64,000 nucleotides of DNA from Methanolobus tindarius DSM 2278 (GTDB taxonomy: Archaea > Halobacteriota > Methanosarcinia > Methanosarcinales > Methanosarcinaceae). This document shows positions 18,946 to 28,251 of this stretch, piece after piece. The stretch's first letter is position 1, and each line of letters begins with the position of its first letter. The notes under the pieces are model-generated. The model had not been told where the DNA came from, did not search any database, and saw only the letters and a list, made by a program, of their open reading frames with translations. The translations under genes and the position numbers were made by a program. The DNA lies in assembly GCF_000504205.1 (NCBI RefSeq), contig NZ_AZAJ01000001.1, forward strand, positions 1,896,879 through 1,960,878, in the 5' to 3' direction.

Positions 18946-20274
18946 TCATATTGTATTCAGGTAACGCTGAATCTCCCAGTCATGCACTTGGGTTCTGTAC
19001 GCATCCCATTCTGCCCTTGCAATACGCAGAATGTTATCATGGACATGCGCACCAAGAGTCTCTTTCAGGAGTTCGTTTTTTTCCAGGTAGTCTGCACTTT
19101 CATTGATAGTTGAGGGAAGAGTCTCAATTCCTCTTTCAACACGCTCTTGCTTTGTCAGGTCAAAAACATTGTAATCCATCATTTTTCCAGGATCAATCTT
19201 GTTCTTGATACCGTCAAGTCCTGCCGCAAGAATTGCTGCAAAAGTCAGGTATGGATTGCATGAAGGGTCCGGACTTCTCAGTTCGACACGGGTACTTTTT
19301 CCCCTTGCGGAAGGGATACGTATCAGGGAGCTTCGATTTGCACCTGACCATGTAATATATACAGGAGCCTCGTATCCGGGGATGAGTCTCTTGTATGAAT
19401 TCACAAGTGGATTTGAGATGCAGGATATGGCTTTGATATGTTTCAAAACACCTGCAATAAACTGTTTTGTGGTATCACTTATTTCCATTTCACCGTCCGG
19501 ATCATAAAATGCATTTTCTTCTCCCTTTGAAAGTGAGAGGTTTACATGCATTCCTGACCCGTTCTCCGATGCAATTGGTTTTGGCATGAATGTGGCATGA
19601 AGGCCGTGTAACTTTGCGATTGTCCTTGTAACATACTTGAAAGTCATCACATTGTCTGCTGTTGTCAGGGCATCACCATATTTAAAGTCAATTTCATGCT
19701 GCCCAAAAGCAACTTCATGGTGGGATGCTTCAATATCAAAATTAAGGTCAGTGAGTGTCAGAACAATTTCTCTTCTGATATCCTCTGCAAGATCAGTTGG
19801 TGCAAATTCAAAATACGTACCATAATCATGAGGGATTGTTGTTGCTTTTCCATCGACCTTTTCAAAAAGGAAAAATTCCAGTTCAGGGCCTACATTCAGG
19901 GAAAATCCCATCTTTTCAGCTTCTTTCATTACCTTTTTGAGAACATAGCGTGGGTCAGCTTTGAACTGGCTTCCATCTGGCATCTCTATATCGCATATTA
20001 TCCTTGCCACTCCACCTTTATCTTTACTCCAGGGAAGTATTGCAAAAGTTTTAATGTCTGGTTTTAAGACCATGTCCGATTCATCGATCCTGACAAAACC
20101 TTCTATTGATGATCCGTCAAAGGATATTCCTGTGGTTAATGCTTTTTCTATCTGGGTAACAGGGATTTCAACATCCTTGACAACTCCCTGTATGTCCGTA
20201 AACTGCAAACGTATAAACTTCACGTTATTAGTTTCAATGGCTTTGATAACGTCTTCCTTATTGCAAATTATCAT
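18946..20274 (-). CDS. glnA: Glutamine synthetase type I (copy 2)
   Basis: 442 residues, paralogous to the 12343-13683 copy and with all GSI motifs (SFDGSSIEGF, EASHHEVAFGQHEIDF, NGSGMHVNLSL, NRSSLIRIPSARGKSTRVELR). The start at 20274 sits behind AGAGGAAG. Two GS genes flank the glutamate synthase operon on opposite strands. In Methanosarcina two GlnA paralogues are known to be regulated differently; which one this is cannot be told here. Confidence 0.95.
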   Translation of the reverse strand: MIICNKEDVIKAIETNNVKFIRLQFTDIQGVVKDVEIPVTQIEKALTTGISFDGSSIEGFVRIDESDMVLKPDIKTFAILPWSKDKGGVARIICDIEMPDGSQFKADPRYVLKKVMKEAEKMGFSLNVGPELEFFLFEKVDGKATTIPHDYGTYFEFAPTDLAEDIRREIVLTLTDLNFDIEASHHEVAFGQHEIDFKYGDALTTADNVMTFKYVTRTIAKLHGLHATFMPKPIASENGSGMHVNLSLSKGEENAFYDPDGEMEISDTTKQFIAGVLKHIKAISCISNPLVNSYKRLIPGYEAPVYITWSGANRSSLIRIPSARGKSTRVELRSPDPSCNPYLTFAAILAAGLDGIKNKIDPGKMMDYNVFDLTKQERVERGIETLPSTINESADYLEKNELLKETLGAHVHDNILRIARAEWDAYRTQVHDWEIQRYLNTI

Positions 20275-20705
20275 TTGATCGCCTGCTATTCTTCCTCTAT
20301 ATCTTGCACATGCAATGCAAAATTATTTTAGGCTATCTAAGTTCATGAAGTTATAGTTTGCTGTATGAATATTTGTTTTATATGGAATATTGTTTGTAGT
20401 TTTCAAAATAACATAAGTTTTAGTTCAACAAGAATATGTTATTTTACTACTTGAGGCATAATATATATGCTAACTTTATATTTTCTGGTAATTATACATA
20501 GGTATTTGTATATATGAGAAGTCAGCAAGCAGTTGCTGGATGGTGATATCCTCCTGGTAAACACTCATGGAAATAAAAATCTTTATATATTTGCACAAGC
20601 CAACCGTAATCCTACTATTAGTTTTCCAGGATGGTTAGGAAAGGGTCGGAGGTAGGAAGACCGGCTTGATAATAGTATCGTAAAAATAGAGGAAGTGACT
20701 AAAAC
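20275..20705 (+). promoter_or_regulatory. Spacer with promoter and folded leader before the glutamate-synthase-like gene
   Basis: A 431-bp spacer. TATA box at 20582-20592 (CTTTATATATTTG region) predicts a start near 20610. The next 65 nt can fold as a three-way junction: TACTATTA (20613-20620) with TAATAGTA (20670-20677); TTTCC (20623-20627) with GGAAA (20638-20642); GGTC (20644-20647) with GACC (20659-20662). AGAGGAAG at 20688 is the ribosome site. The shape is leader/riboswitch-like but unassigned. The rest, toward glnA copy 2, is AT-rich promoter DNA without a gene. Confidence 0.5.
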
Positions 20706-22298
20706 ATGGGTAACCTTAGGAGACCAAACTCTAATGACGCTACTCAGACCTTCAACAGGTCAAAAAGCGTGGTACCGATGTCAGGACTCTGTACACGTTG
20801 TGTTGATGGATGTCGTGGCAACTGTGAAATATTTAAATCATCTTTCAGGGGACGTGAAGTCCTGTACCCCGGACCTTTCGGAGAGGTCACAGCTGGTGCA
20901 GATAAAGACTATCCTATAGACTACTCCCACATAAATATCCAGGGATATGCTGTTGGAGCCATAGGTATGCCAGATGATATGGTGCCAGGTCCTGAAACTG
21001 CACGATTCCCAAACGTCAGTACTGAAACTGAATACGGATGGGACAAAAAAGTAAAGATGAAGGTTCCGATATTTACCGGGGCACTTGGTTCTACTGAAAT
21101 TGCAAGAAAGAACTGGGAACACTTTGCAATTGGTGCGGCAATTTCAGGTGTCACCATAGTTTGTGGTGAAAATGTTTGTGGTATAGATCCTGGTCTTAAA
21201 AGAGGCAGTGATGGGCTTGTCACAGAATCTCCGGAGATGGATCGCAGGATTGAGCTTTACAGGAAGTTCTACGATGGCTACGGTGAAATGCTGGTGCAGA
21301 TGAATGTGGAAGATACAAATCTTGGTGTTGCAGAATACCTTTCCGGCAAACATGAAATGGACACCATTGAACTCAAATGGGGACAGGGTGCAAAATGTAT
21401 TGGTGGAGAAATAAAGGTCAAAGAACTTGACCGTGCAATCGAGCTTAAGAAAAGAGGTTATATTGTCACTCCTGATCCTGAACTTGCATCAGTACAGGAA
21501 GCCTACAAGGTAGGTGCAATAAGAGAATTTGAAAGACATTCAAGGCTTGGTTTTGTAACTGAAGAAGGATTCCATGCTGAGTGTGACAGGCTAAGAGATC
21601 TTGGATTTAAGCGCATTACTTTAAAGACCGGTGCTTATTCAATGGCAGAAACTGCAATGGCACTCAAGTACAGTTCCGATGCAAAGATTGACCTGCTGAC
21701 ATATGACGGTGCACCAGGTGGAACCGGAATGAGCCCATGGCCTATGATGGAAGAATGGGGAACACCAACATTCTACCTGCAGTCGCTTGTATATGAGTTT
21801 GCAGAAAAACTTAATTCCAGGGGCAAGAGAGTACCAGACCTTGCAATGGCCGGTGGATTCTCAACAGAGGATGGGATTTATAAGGTAATGGCAATGGGAG
21901 CTCCATATTTCAAAGCCGTATGTATGGGACGTGGCCTGATGATTCCTGGAATGGTTGGTAAGAACATCGGTAAATGGCTTGAAGATGGAGATCTTCCAAA
22001 GACGGTATCCGAGTTTGGACACAGGAAGGAAGAGATCTTTGTTCACTATGAAGAACTCGAGGAACGTTATGGAAGCGACATAGATGAGATCCCACTGGGT
22101 GCTATTGGTATTTACTCATACGCCCAGAAAACAAAGGTAGGACTCCAGCAGCTAATGGCAGGTTCCAGAAGGTTCAATACCAACACACTCTCACGCAAAG
22201 ACCTCATGGCACTTACTGAAGAGGCAGCAAAGGTTTCCGGCATAGATTATGTCATGGAGGCATACAGGGATATTGCAGAAGAGATTCTTGACGGATAA
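20706..22298 (+). CDS. Glutamate-synthase-like FMN oxidoreductase
   Basis: 530 residues. An N-terminal cysteine set (CTRCVDGCRGNC) precedes a glutamate-synthase-type FMN TIM barrel (LLTYDGAPGGTGMSPWPMMEEWG, DLAMAGGFSTEDGIYKVMAMGAPY). It lacks the ferredoxin domain and the C-terminal Fe-S motif of the gltB copy at 14934, so it is a divergent member and may act on another substrate. It is monocistronic, with its own promoter, folded leader and terminator. I would not name a reaction. Confidence 0.8.
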   Translation: MGNLRRPNSNDATQTFNRSKSVVPMSGLCTRCVDGCRGNCEIFKSSFRGREVLYPGPFGEVTAGADKDYPIDYSHINIQGYAVGAIGMPDDMVPGPETARFPNVSTETEYGWDKKVKMKVPIFTGALGSTEIARKNWEHFAIGAAISGVTIVCGENVCGIDPGLKRGSDGLVTESPEMDRRIELYRKFYDGYGEMLVQMNVEDTNLGVAEYLSGKHEMDTIELKWGQGAKCIGGEIKVKELDRAIELKKRGYIVTPDPELASVQEAYKVGAIREFERHSRLGFVTEEGFHAECDRLRDLGFKRITLKTGAYSMAETAMALKYSSDAKIDLLTYDGAPGGTGMSPWPMMEEWGTPTFYLQSLVYEFAEKLNSRGKRVPDLAMAGGFSTEDGIYKVMAMGAPYFKAVCMGRGLMIPGMVGKNIGKWLEDGDLPKTVSEFGHRKEEIFVHYEELEERYGSDIDEIPLGAIGIYSYAQKTKVGLQQLMAGSRRFNTNTLSRKDLMALTEEAAKVSGIDYVMEAYRDIAEEILDG

Positions 22299-22300
22299 TT

Positions 22301-22331
22301 AAGTAAGCTTAATGCTTACTTTTTCTTTTTT
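22301..22331 (+). terminator. Intrinsic-type terminator
   Basis: AAGTAAGC (22301-22308) pairs perfectly with GCTTACTT (22314-22321) around TTAAT, followed by TTTCTTTTTT. It lies 2 bp after the stop of the glutamate-synthase-like gene. Confidence 0.75.
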
Positions 22332-22420
22332 AATCTTGCATGATAAGTTCACTTCCTCATTCGATTTCAGTTTTCTCCGGGAAGTGATTGATTAAAAAAT
22401 GAAAAAAATCAGAACCACAA

Positions 22421-23140
22421 TCAGATGAATTTCAGACTAACATCCTTCATCTCATTTCTTGCGGCAACGTTGATAAGCAGTGGTGTAAGGGACTCAATCA
22501 TTCCTGCAGTTTCAAGAGGTCCGATGTCAAGTGGCCTCATGTTGGAAATATCATTTACAAGGCCAAAAACAATTTCCTTTGCATGCATGGAGTTACCACA
22601 TACTCCAATATCATAATCAAGTTCCATGTCAAGGTTTGCCAGTTTTCTTGCAGGTACTGTGTGGAAAGCTGCCACAAGCTCAGTGTTATCAGGTATCATG
22701 GTAAAAATTTCCTGAGCGGCACTACCAAGTTCAGGCATTGAGAAACAGAAATACTCAGTATTGAAATCCTTGCTCTCTATGGGAGCTCTTGGATAACTGC
22801 TTCCCGGACTTATGTAACACATATTCCTCTCCATGGGAACAACGACACTGATGACGATCTTGTTCTCTATGACAGGTCTTATAAGGTCCATTACAGGAGC
22901 AAGCTGGTTATACCTAATGGCAACAACGATTATCTCTGCTTTTTCGGCAGCTGTTTTGTTATCAGTACCTGTAATACTTGTTTTATGACCATATTTTTCA
23001 AGTATTTCATTGTATTCTGATGCAACCGCTTTGGCTTTATCCTGTTCTCTGGAACCAATGATTATCTCATGTTTCTGGCCCCATCGCAGTGCAAAACCCT
23101 TGCCTATATTACCTGTGCCTCCAAGTATTGCAATTTTCAT
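22421..23140 (-). CDS. npdG: F420H2:NADP oxidoreductase
   Basis: 239 residues. MKIAILGGTGNIGKGFALRW is the Rossmann GGTGNIG nucleotide site of Fno/NpdG, followed by IIIGSREQDKA with the NADP 2'-phosphate residues, and AAFHTVPARKLA, typical of the F420-binding part. It moves hydride between F420 and NADP and so supplies NADPH for biosynthesis. It is transcribed alone, convergent with the glutamate-synthase-like gene. Confidence 0.92.
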   Translation of the reverse strand: MKIAILGGTGNIGKGFALRWGQKHEIIIGSREQDKAKAVASEYNEILEKYGHKTSITGTDNKTAAEKAEIIVVAIRYNQLAPVMDLIRPVIENKIVISVVVPMERNMCYISPGSSYPRAPIESKDFNTEYFCFSMPELGSAAQEIFTMIPDNTELVAAFHTVPARKLANLDMELDYDIGVCGNSMHAKEIVFGLVNDISNMRPLDIGPLETAGMIESLTPLLINVAARNEMKDVSLKFI

Positions 23141-23652
23141 GACATTTCTCCTGCTGTAAGTGGAATATTACCATAATCTATTGTATGTTAATGTTTTTGG
23201 TATTATCCTTAGAGAGTAATAGACTGTGTTAATCAGTGTCATGGTATTTATAGTAACTCCTGTTAATTTCGTTCTAACAACAGAAATTCAAAGCTCCTTC
23301 AAATTTTCCATCAGCACCATATATCAAACAAATAATAGTTAAATCTCAGTCAGTTAGTATATGTTATATTATATATGATACTGCATTATATAACTTATCA
23401 GAGCAAGATATCAATCAGAAAACCAATATCATTTGACATGTTGTAATATTGTCAATGTAAGTTTAGTTATGAACATTATCTAAGTCTTAATGGGCAGTTT
23501 AAAAAGAACTTATTTGTATATATTTTCACTCAAAATAAATTAAGAAACTCTTTTTAAAAATAGAATATTATGAAAAAAGGTCTGCCTGATCAATGATATC
23601 AGGAGAATATAGTAAATATCAGGCAAACCCGGATTATATAAAAGTCATTGTT
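23141..23652. other. Non-coding AT-rich spacer
   Basis: 512 bp. No credible gene. It holds the npdG promoter side and, close to the end of the next gene, an inverted repeat GCCTGAT / ATCAGGC (about 23582-23628) with internal repeats of ATATCAGG that may act as the terminator of the minus-strand gene at 23653. Confidence 0.45.
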
Positions 23653-24273
23653 TCAGAACAATGACTTAAGCATGTTGATCAGACCACTGAGAAGTCCTGT
23701 ACTTTCTTCAGTTGAGTCTGTAGTGGAATCTGAACTGCCGGAATCATCTTCTGCAGATTCTCTGTCCGGCCTTTCCATCTGAGTTCCATCATCCATGCTT
23801 CCATTACCAGGGAATTCTCCATCTGGTGCTCCTTCAGGTGCCTGCATGGTTCCGTTACCCATCATTCCTTCACCGTCCATGCCTCCCATGCCGCCTTCGC
23901 CGCCAGGCCCATTCTGCACCAGGGATTCACGTACTTCATCAGGTGCATCTTCCATCAATGATCTGAAATCTTCCATTATGTCCTCAACAGCATCTTCGTC
24001 ATCTGTATCTTCAAGTTCTGTTTTCAGTGATTCCATCTGTTCAAGAAGACTGTCTATGGCTTCTAATGTGTCATCATCGTCTGTTTCAGACTGAAGGGTG
24101 GTAAGTGCATCTATATTGTTCTCTATCATTTCAAGTGTCATTTCTTTCATTTGTGCAGCATCCATTTCCGGCCTTTCCATGCTGTCGCTGTCTTCCAGTG
24201 CATAAACACCTGGTATGGCGGTGCTGAACATTATCATTAGTAAAGCAAATGATATCGTTAACTCTCTTCTCAT
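23653..24273 (-). CDS. Exported acidic helical protein
   Basis: 206 residues. Signal peptide MRRELTISFALLMIMFSTAIPGVYA, then an acidic coiled-coil-like part (about 30-110), then a Gly/Met-rich linker with GGEGGMGGMDGEGMMG, and an acidic Ser/Thr tail. AAAGGAG before the ATG at 24273 supports the start. No known domain. It resembles the neighbouring 24371-25441 protein in its Glu/Asp-rich helices and probably shares the envelope location. The C-terminus SGLINMLKSLF is a short amphipathic end, not a sorting signal I recognise. Confidence 0.75.
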   Translation of the reverse strand: MRRELTISFALLMIMFSTAIPGVYALEDSDSMERPEMDAAQMKEMTLEMIENNIDALTTLQSETDDDDTLEAIDSLLEQMESLKTELEDTDDEDAVEDIMEDFRSLMEDAPDEVRESLVQNGPGGEGGMGGMDGEGMMGNGTMQAPEGAPDGEFPGNGSMDDGTQMERPDRESAEDDSGSSDSTTDSTEESTGLLSGLINMLKSLF

Positions 24274-24370
24274 GTTAAAACTCCTTTAAGAATAGTATAT
24301 GAGATAGGAATAAATCCTATCTCATAGAGGTTGGTGGTAGTGATTATATCACAGACTATTCCTTTTCTTC

Positions 24371-25441
24371 TTACTCTTCGCTTACCTCTTCCTCAAGTTC
24401 AGGAGCATGGCTCATAGGTCCGTGTTCTCCTCCATGTCCATGTGGCTGAGGGTTGTTTTCCCTGTATTCTTCCAGAATCTCTTTGAGCTCGTCAAGTGTT
24501 GTTGCACTTTCGATATCTGCAAGAAGATCTTCAAGCTCAGTCATTTGCTCTTCTATTGAGTCTGATGTGATGTTCTCATCTTCTATCTCATCGATATTGT
24601 CAAGCATTTCCTGAAGCATTTCAAGTCTCTTGTTTATCGATTCTGTTTGTCTTTCTACAAGGAACTCCATTTCCTCTTCGTCTGAATCAAATTCCATTTT
24701 CTCCATTTCCGGTTTTTCACCCTTTTCAGGCTTGTTTTCCATCATGGATTCTCTGGCTGCTTCCAGAACTTCTTTGAGCTCATCAAGAGTTGTTGCACTT
24801 TCGATGTTTTCAAGAAGCTCCTCAAGTCCGGCTATCTGCTCTTCTATTTCTGCCTGCTCCTCTTCATCTTCAGTTTCTGCAAGCTTTTCGTCAAGCATTT
24901 CTATTCTTTTAGTGATGTGTTCAGTTTCTCTTTCTACAAGATATGCCATTTCTTCATCATCTGAAGCGAACTCCATATCTTCCATTTCCGGTCTTTCACC
25001 CTTTACCGGATTCTCCGTCATCATAGATTCTCTGGCTGTTTCCAGTATTTCTTTTAGTTCATCAAGTGTTTCTGCACTTTCAATGTCTTCAAGAAGCTCC
25101 TCGAGTTCAGCTATCTGCTCTTCTATTTCTGCCTGCTCTTCTTCATCTTCAGTTTCTGCAAGCTTTTCATTTAGCATTTCGATTCTTTTGGTGATGTGTT
25201 CAGTCTCTTTTTCTACAAGGAACTCCATCTCTTCTTCTTCGCTGTCAAAGACTGGTGCTTCCATGTCCTCGTCTCCCATTTCAGGAGCTCCTCCAGGACC
25301 GTGCATCATCTTATGATCACCGAATTCTTTCGCTTCATCGGCTGTTCCTGTTTCATCGGCAAAGGCACCTGGTGTTATAGCACCTAACACCATTGCTGCC
25401 AATGAAATACAGGCCAGTACTTTCAGGATTTTGTGTTTCAT
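24371..25441 (-). CDS. Exported acidic coiled-coil protein with three tandem repeats
   Basis: 356 residues from ATG 25441 (AAAGGAGAA upstream; the earlier in-frame ATG at 25489 would break the signal peptide MKHKILKVLACISLAAMVLG). Three repeats of about 85-90 residues follow, each with EEEMEFLVE / ETEHITKRIEML, KLAETEDEEEQAEIEEQIA and ESATTLDELKEILE. The third copy has a different central part. The end is His/Gly-rich (PHGHGGEHGPMSH). Strongly acidic helices suggest cation binding or a filament-like role, but there is no direct evidence. Confidence 0.78.
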   Translation of the reverse strand: MKHKILKVLACISLAAMVLGAITPGAFADETGTADEAKEFGDHKMMHGPGGAPEMGDEDMEAPVFDSEEEEMEFLVEKETEHITKRIEMLNEKLAETEDEEEQAEIEEQIAELEELLEDIESAETLDELKEILETARESMMTENPVKGERPEMEDMEFASDDEEMAYLVERETEHITKRIEMLDEKLAETEDEEEQAEIEEQIAGLEELLENIESATTLDELKEVLEAARESMMENKPEKGEKPEMEKMEFDSDEEEMEFLVERQTESINKRLEMLQEMLDNIDEIEDENITSDSIEEQMTELEDLLADIESATTLDELKEILEEYRENNPQPHGHGGEHGPMSHAPELEEEVSEE

Positions 25442-26217
25442 TGTTTCTGATTCTCCTTTTTTCTCTGCCCTGCCAGATAATTTCCTCAATTATTGGCGTG
25501 CTTCTGACATTTTCCAGATTTGCAGGCTTAAATATAAGGATACTTAATAAAAAGAAGCTCAATTATGGCTTTAAATTGAAAAATAAAACTTCCATAAAGG
25601 TTTATTATCAAAGAGAACCTTTGAAACACTTAAAATTAATAAGTATGTTTAATTTTTTCTATAGGACATAGCTAATGTGTCTGCAGGAATCTGTATGATA
25701 GAATTCTCTGGCAGAAAAAAGAATTTCTGTATTTCCCAGATATTATCAGTTTTTTCTGTCAGTCCATGTTTGTTCAATCTCAATTGGGATAGGGTAATAA
25801 GTTTTTGAAATTTTCAGATAATCAATAAAATGCCAGGTTCATTTCATAATTATTTCTATCATTATTTCGATATGGTTCTTTTATTCATTTCTCTTCAGAA
25901 ATTATTATATCAAGCAATTTCACAATATCTCTAAAATATCTCTGTTCTGATTAAAAAGATAATTTATTAGCTATTATCTATTTTTAGCTATTAATATAGT
26001 TTTAAATTTGTTTTTCATTGTCAAAAAAGCTTCATAAAGCTTAAAATGCCACTTTATTGCTTACTATTTTTCAGAAAATCTCTTTCCTTTTAAGTATGTT
26101 TATATTTTAATCTCCCAATTCAGAGTGTAATTCAAAAAACGTCAAGGTGCATTATACTATGTTAAATATGCTATATAGAATACCACAACAGGAGAATAAC
26201 CAGATGAGGTGATATCC
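25442..26217. other. Long AT-rich spacer with promoter for the first duplicated module
   Basis: 776 bp without a supportable gene. It is extremely AT-rich. It contains the promoter of the minus-strand repeat protein near 25500 and, at 26091-26110, the shared element TAAGTATG plus TATA tract placed before 26218. A plus-strand open frame at 25393-25671 overlaps the antisense of the repeat gene and has no ribosome site. Confidence 0.5.
26091..26110 (+). promoter_or_regulatory. Promoter with shared TAAGTATG element (copy 1)
   Basis: TAAGTATG directly abuts a TATA-like tract (TTTATATTTTAA). The same TAAGTATG-TATA arrangement recurs at 28227 and 31165, followed in all three by a nearby AATT-type stretch. 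It probably drives the 26218-27966 gene pair. Confidence 0.5.
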
Positions 26218-27117
26218 GTGAAGAAGTTACCACTTATAATACTGGGTATTCTCATACTGATGGTATTGATATCAGGTCTGTCAGATTCTGACAGGCATTC
26301 AGGCAAGGAAGGTCCCAAAATGTCTTCCGGCCAGCCAGGATATATCAATAAAGAATTATATGAAGAGGTGCCCTCTTCTATTTCAGAAGAAAAACTGAAG
26401 CCACAGGATGAAAATGAATTTCTGGAAGATAATATACAGAAATCCGATGAAATAATTCTTCGTCTTGAAGACTCAATAGAACGTCTGGAAACGGAAGGAA
26501 ATGATGTGAGCGATCTTGAGGAAATGGTAGCAGATTATTCATCACTTGTTTCAGATGCCGGTTCATATCTTGAAAAGGCAGACAGTGCTGATTCAGTTTC
26601 AGAGGAAAGGAAATACGTTGAATTATCCAAAGAAAATATGGTTCAGTCAGATATCTTATTGAAAAAGATATTTGTGGCAATGCATAACTATATGCCGGGA
26701 CCTGTTGAACTTGAAGGAAATGAAAGTCTGGACGCAAGTGGAAGCGGAGTAATGATTCTCACCGGTGATCTGGATGTAAATCTCAGCATGTCTTCAGGAA
26801 AGTTCTCTGTAGTAGACTTTGAAGGAGATATGTCCGTAGACACAGATGGCTTAATGAATCTGAATATGGTAACCGAATCCGCAGTATCAACTTCAGTGAG
26901 TGAGGATCTTCATCATATGATATCATATGTGGATGTTCAGGGCAACGTTAGCCTCTCAGGTTCAGGAATGACAATCGCTGTGATGGGTGACAATACCACT
27001 CTCCATGTAACAGGTGTTGGAGAAATCCAGCTCTATGGTAATGGTAATTATTATCTGGATGATTCCGGTTCAATAAAGGAAGGAGTCTGGTTAGCACCTA
27101 TATTTGAAACCGTATGA
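26218..27117 (+). CDS. Exported protein, first copy of duplicated module (A1)
   Basis: 299 residues from the GTG at 26218 (GAGGTGAT precedes it; the 29-kb paralogue starts with the same MKK). Signal/anchor KKLPLIILGILILMVLISGL, then a helical part (about 65-155, FLEDNIQKSDEIILRLEDSIERLE) and a beta-rich part (about 160-299) with GSGVMILTGDLDV and DFEGDMSVDTDG, a polymer-like beta-helix pattern. About half the residues align with the 28970-29899 protein. Unknown function; outside-facing. It is followed 36 bp later by a membrane-bound winged-helix gene. Confidence 0.75.
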   Translation: MKKLPLIILGILILMVLISGLSDSDRHSGKEGPKMSSGQPGYINKELYEEVPSSISEEKLKPQDENEFLEDNIQKSDEIILRLEDSIERLETEGNDVSDLEEMVADYSSLVSDAGSYLEKADSADSVSEERKYVELSKENMVQSDILLKKIFVAMHNYMPGPVELEGNESLDASGSGVMILTGDLDVNLSMSSGKFSVVDFEGDMSVDTDGLMNLNMVTESAVSTSVSEDLHHMISYVDVQGNVSLSGSGMTIAVMGDNTTLHVTGVGEIQLYGNGNYYLDDSGSIKEGVWLAPIFETV

Positions 27118-27153
27118 CAATGAAATAAAACCACCTCTGGATGGTAGTGTAAC

Positions 27154-27966
27154 ATGAAAGTGACATCCTGTGCAGGTTGCATCACCATCCTTCTTCTTCT
27201 TCTTTTGTCTCCAATCGCTGCTGCAGAGGACACTGCAACAGTTCACGGAGTGGCTTATGACTGGAGTACTCTTGCTCCTCTTGATAACGTTGTAATTGAA
27301 GTAAATTCCACACCTGTGCAATCTATGGTTGCAAAATACGGGATGTATTCTTTTGAGCTTCCACAAGGGAGTTATTGTGTCACTGCAAGTTATTACGTAA
27401 ATGGCGATCTCATCTGCTATGATGAGGAAAACATTACGATTGCAGACGAAGGAAATTATGTTGTTGACCTTCTTCTTGTTCCTTCATATTCGGATGAAAC
27501 TAATGACACAGAAGAAACCGTTAGCTCCACTCCTTCACTTTCTTCCTCTAGCCTTTTGATAGTATTTGGTATCATCATTTTGATACTGCTTCTTTCAATC
27601 ATTTTCAAGATACGAAGTCCCGAGGAAAAAGATATTGTAAAGAAAAAACCGGATGATGTTTTTAATATTCATGTAAACAAGACAGATAAAGCTCATTCAG
27701 CTCCTGTCACTTCAAAAGATAAAGTTCCATACAATAAAATGCCGTCACAGCAAGCATTAGTAAATTTGAGTTCTGAGCACCTGGAAATACTGGATATTAT
27801 TCGTTCAGCCGGTGGAACTATGCCGCAAAAAGAATTACGTAAACACCTGAGTTACTCTGAAGGTAAGGCAAGTGTAATGATTTTGGAACTCGAAAAAAAA
27901 GGTCTTATAAAGAAAGTGAAAAAAGGCCGTGGTAATCTCCTCTTTCTAACAGGAATGGAAGTTTGA
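27154..27966 (+). CDS. Membrane-anchored winged-helix protein (B1)
   Basis: 270 residues. Signal peptide (residues 1-24), an exported beta domain starting ATVHGVAYDWSTLAPLDNVVIEV (carboxypeptidase-regulatory-like, about 28-112), one transmembrane helix (about 132-150, LLIVFGIIILILLLSIIF), a basic linker, and a C-terminal wHTH (about 205-268: EILDIIRSAGGTMPQKELRKHL, then SYSEGKASVMILELEKKGLI). This places an outside sensor and a cytoplasmic DNA-binding domain on one chain. Its paralogue at 29938-30903 follows the paralogue of A1. The ligand and targets are unknown; self-regulation of the module is plausible. Confidence 0.85.
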   Translation: MKVTSCAGCITILLLLLLSPIAAAEDTATVHGVAYDWSTLAPLDNVVIEVNSTPVQSMVAKYGMYSFELPQGSYCVTASYYVNGDLICYDEENITIADEGNYVVDLLLVPSYSDETNDTEETVSSTPSLSSSSLLIVFGIIILILLLSIIFKIRSPEEKDIVKKKPDDVFNIHVNKTDKAHSAPVTSKDKVPYNKMPSQQALVNLSSEHLEILDIIRSAGGTMPQKELRKHLSYSEGKASVMILELEKKGLIKKVKKGRGNLLFLTGMEV

Positions 27967-27979
27967 TCTGGGTGATACA

Positions 27980-28078
27980 ATGGACAAATACCTGTTTCTT
28001 TGCGTTTTTTGGCTATTTTTAAGTAATCACCTCCTTTTGGGCAGGATATATCTGAATCAATGTCAGAATATTGAATGA
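27980..28078 (+). CDS. Possible 32-residue hydrophobic small protein
   Basis: ATG at 27980 preceded by GGTGAT, 32 codons (MDKYLFLCVFWLFLSNHLLL then GRIYLNQCQNIE) and a TGA. It starts 13 bp after B1. The hydrophobic stretch could be a membrane helix. No counterpart is seen after B2, so conservation is not supported. Confidence 0.3.
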   Translation: MDKYLFLCVFWLFLSNHLLLGRIYLNQCQNIE

Positions 28079-28226
28079 TATTACCACTATTAAAGAGGGG
28101 GTATGTGCTCTTTGAAGGTTTCAGGTAGCTCTGATAAGTGTTAAAAGCTCTATTTACATTTTTTTTTCAATTAGATGTGGCTATAAAGTATTAATGTCCA
28201 TATTTTATGAATAATCCTTTTTCTTG

Positions 28227-28247
28227 TAAGTATGCTTTTATTTAAAA
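28227..28247 (+). promoter_or_regulatory. Promoter with shared TAAGTATG element (copy 2)
   Basis: TAAGTATG joined to CTTTTATTTAAAA, the same unit as at 31165 and similar to 26091. A start about 25 nt downstream would open the folded leader at 28252-28406. Confidence 0.6.
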
Positions 28248-28251
28248 TTAC

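Noticed and set aside
24630-25316. Plus-strand open frame of 228 codons (serine-rich)
   Set aside because: It is the antisense of the acidic triple-repeat gene; its repeats mirror the GAA/GAG-rich codons of the real gene, and there is no ribosome site.
28026-28035. ATCACCTCCT, identical to the end of 16S rRNA (anti-Shine-Dalgarno)
   Set aside because: No rRNA flank is present and the string lies inside a small open frame; a 10-mer of this kind can occur by chance.
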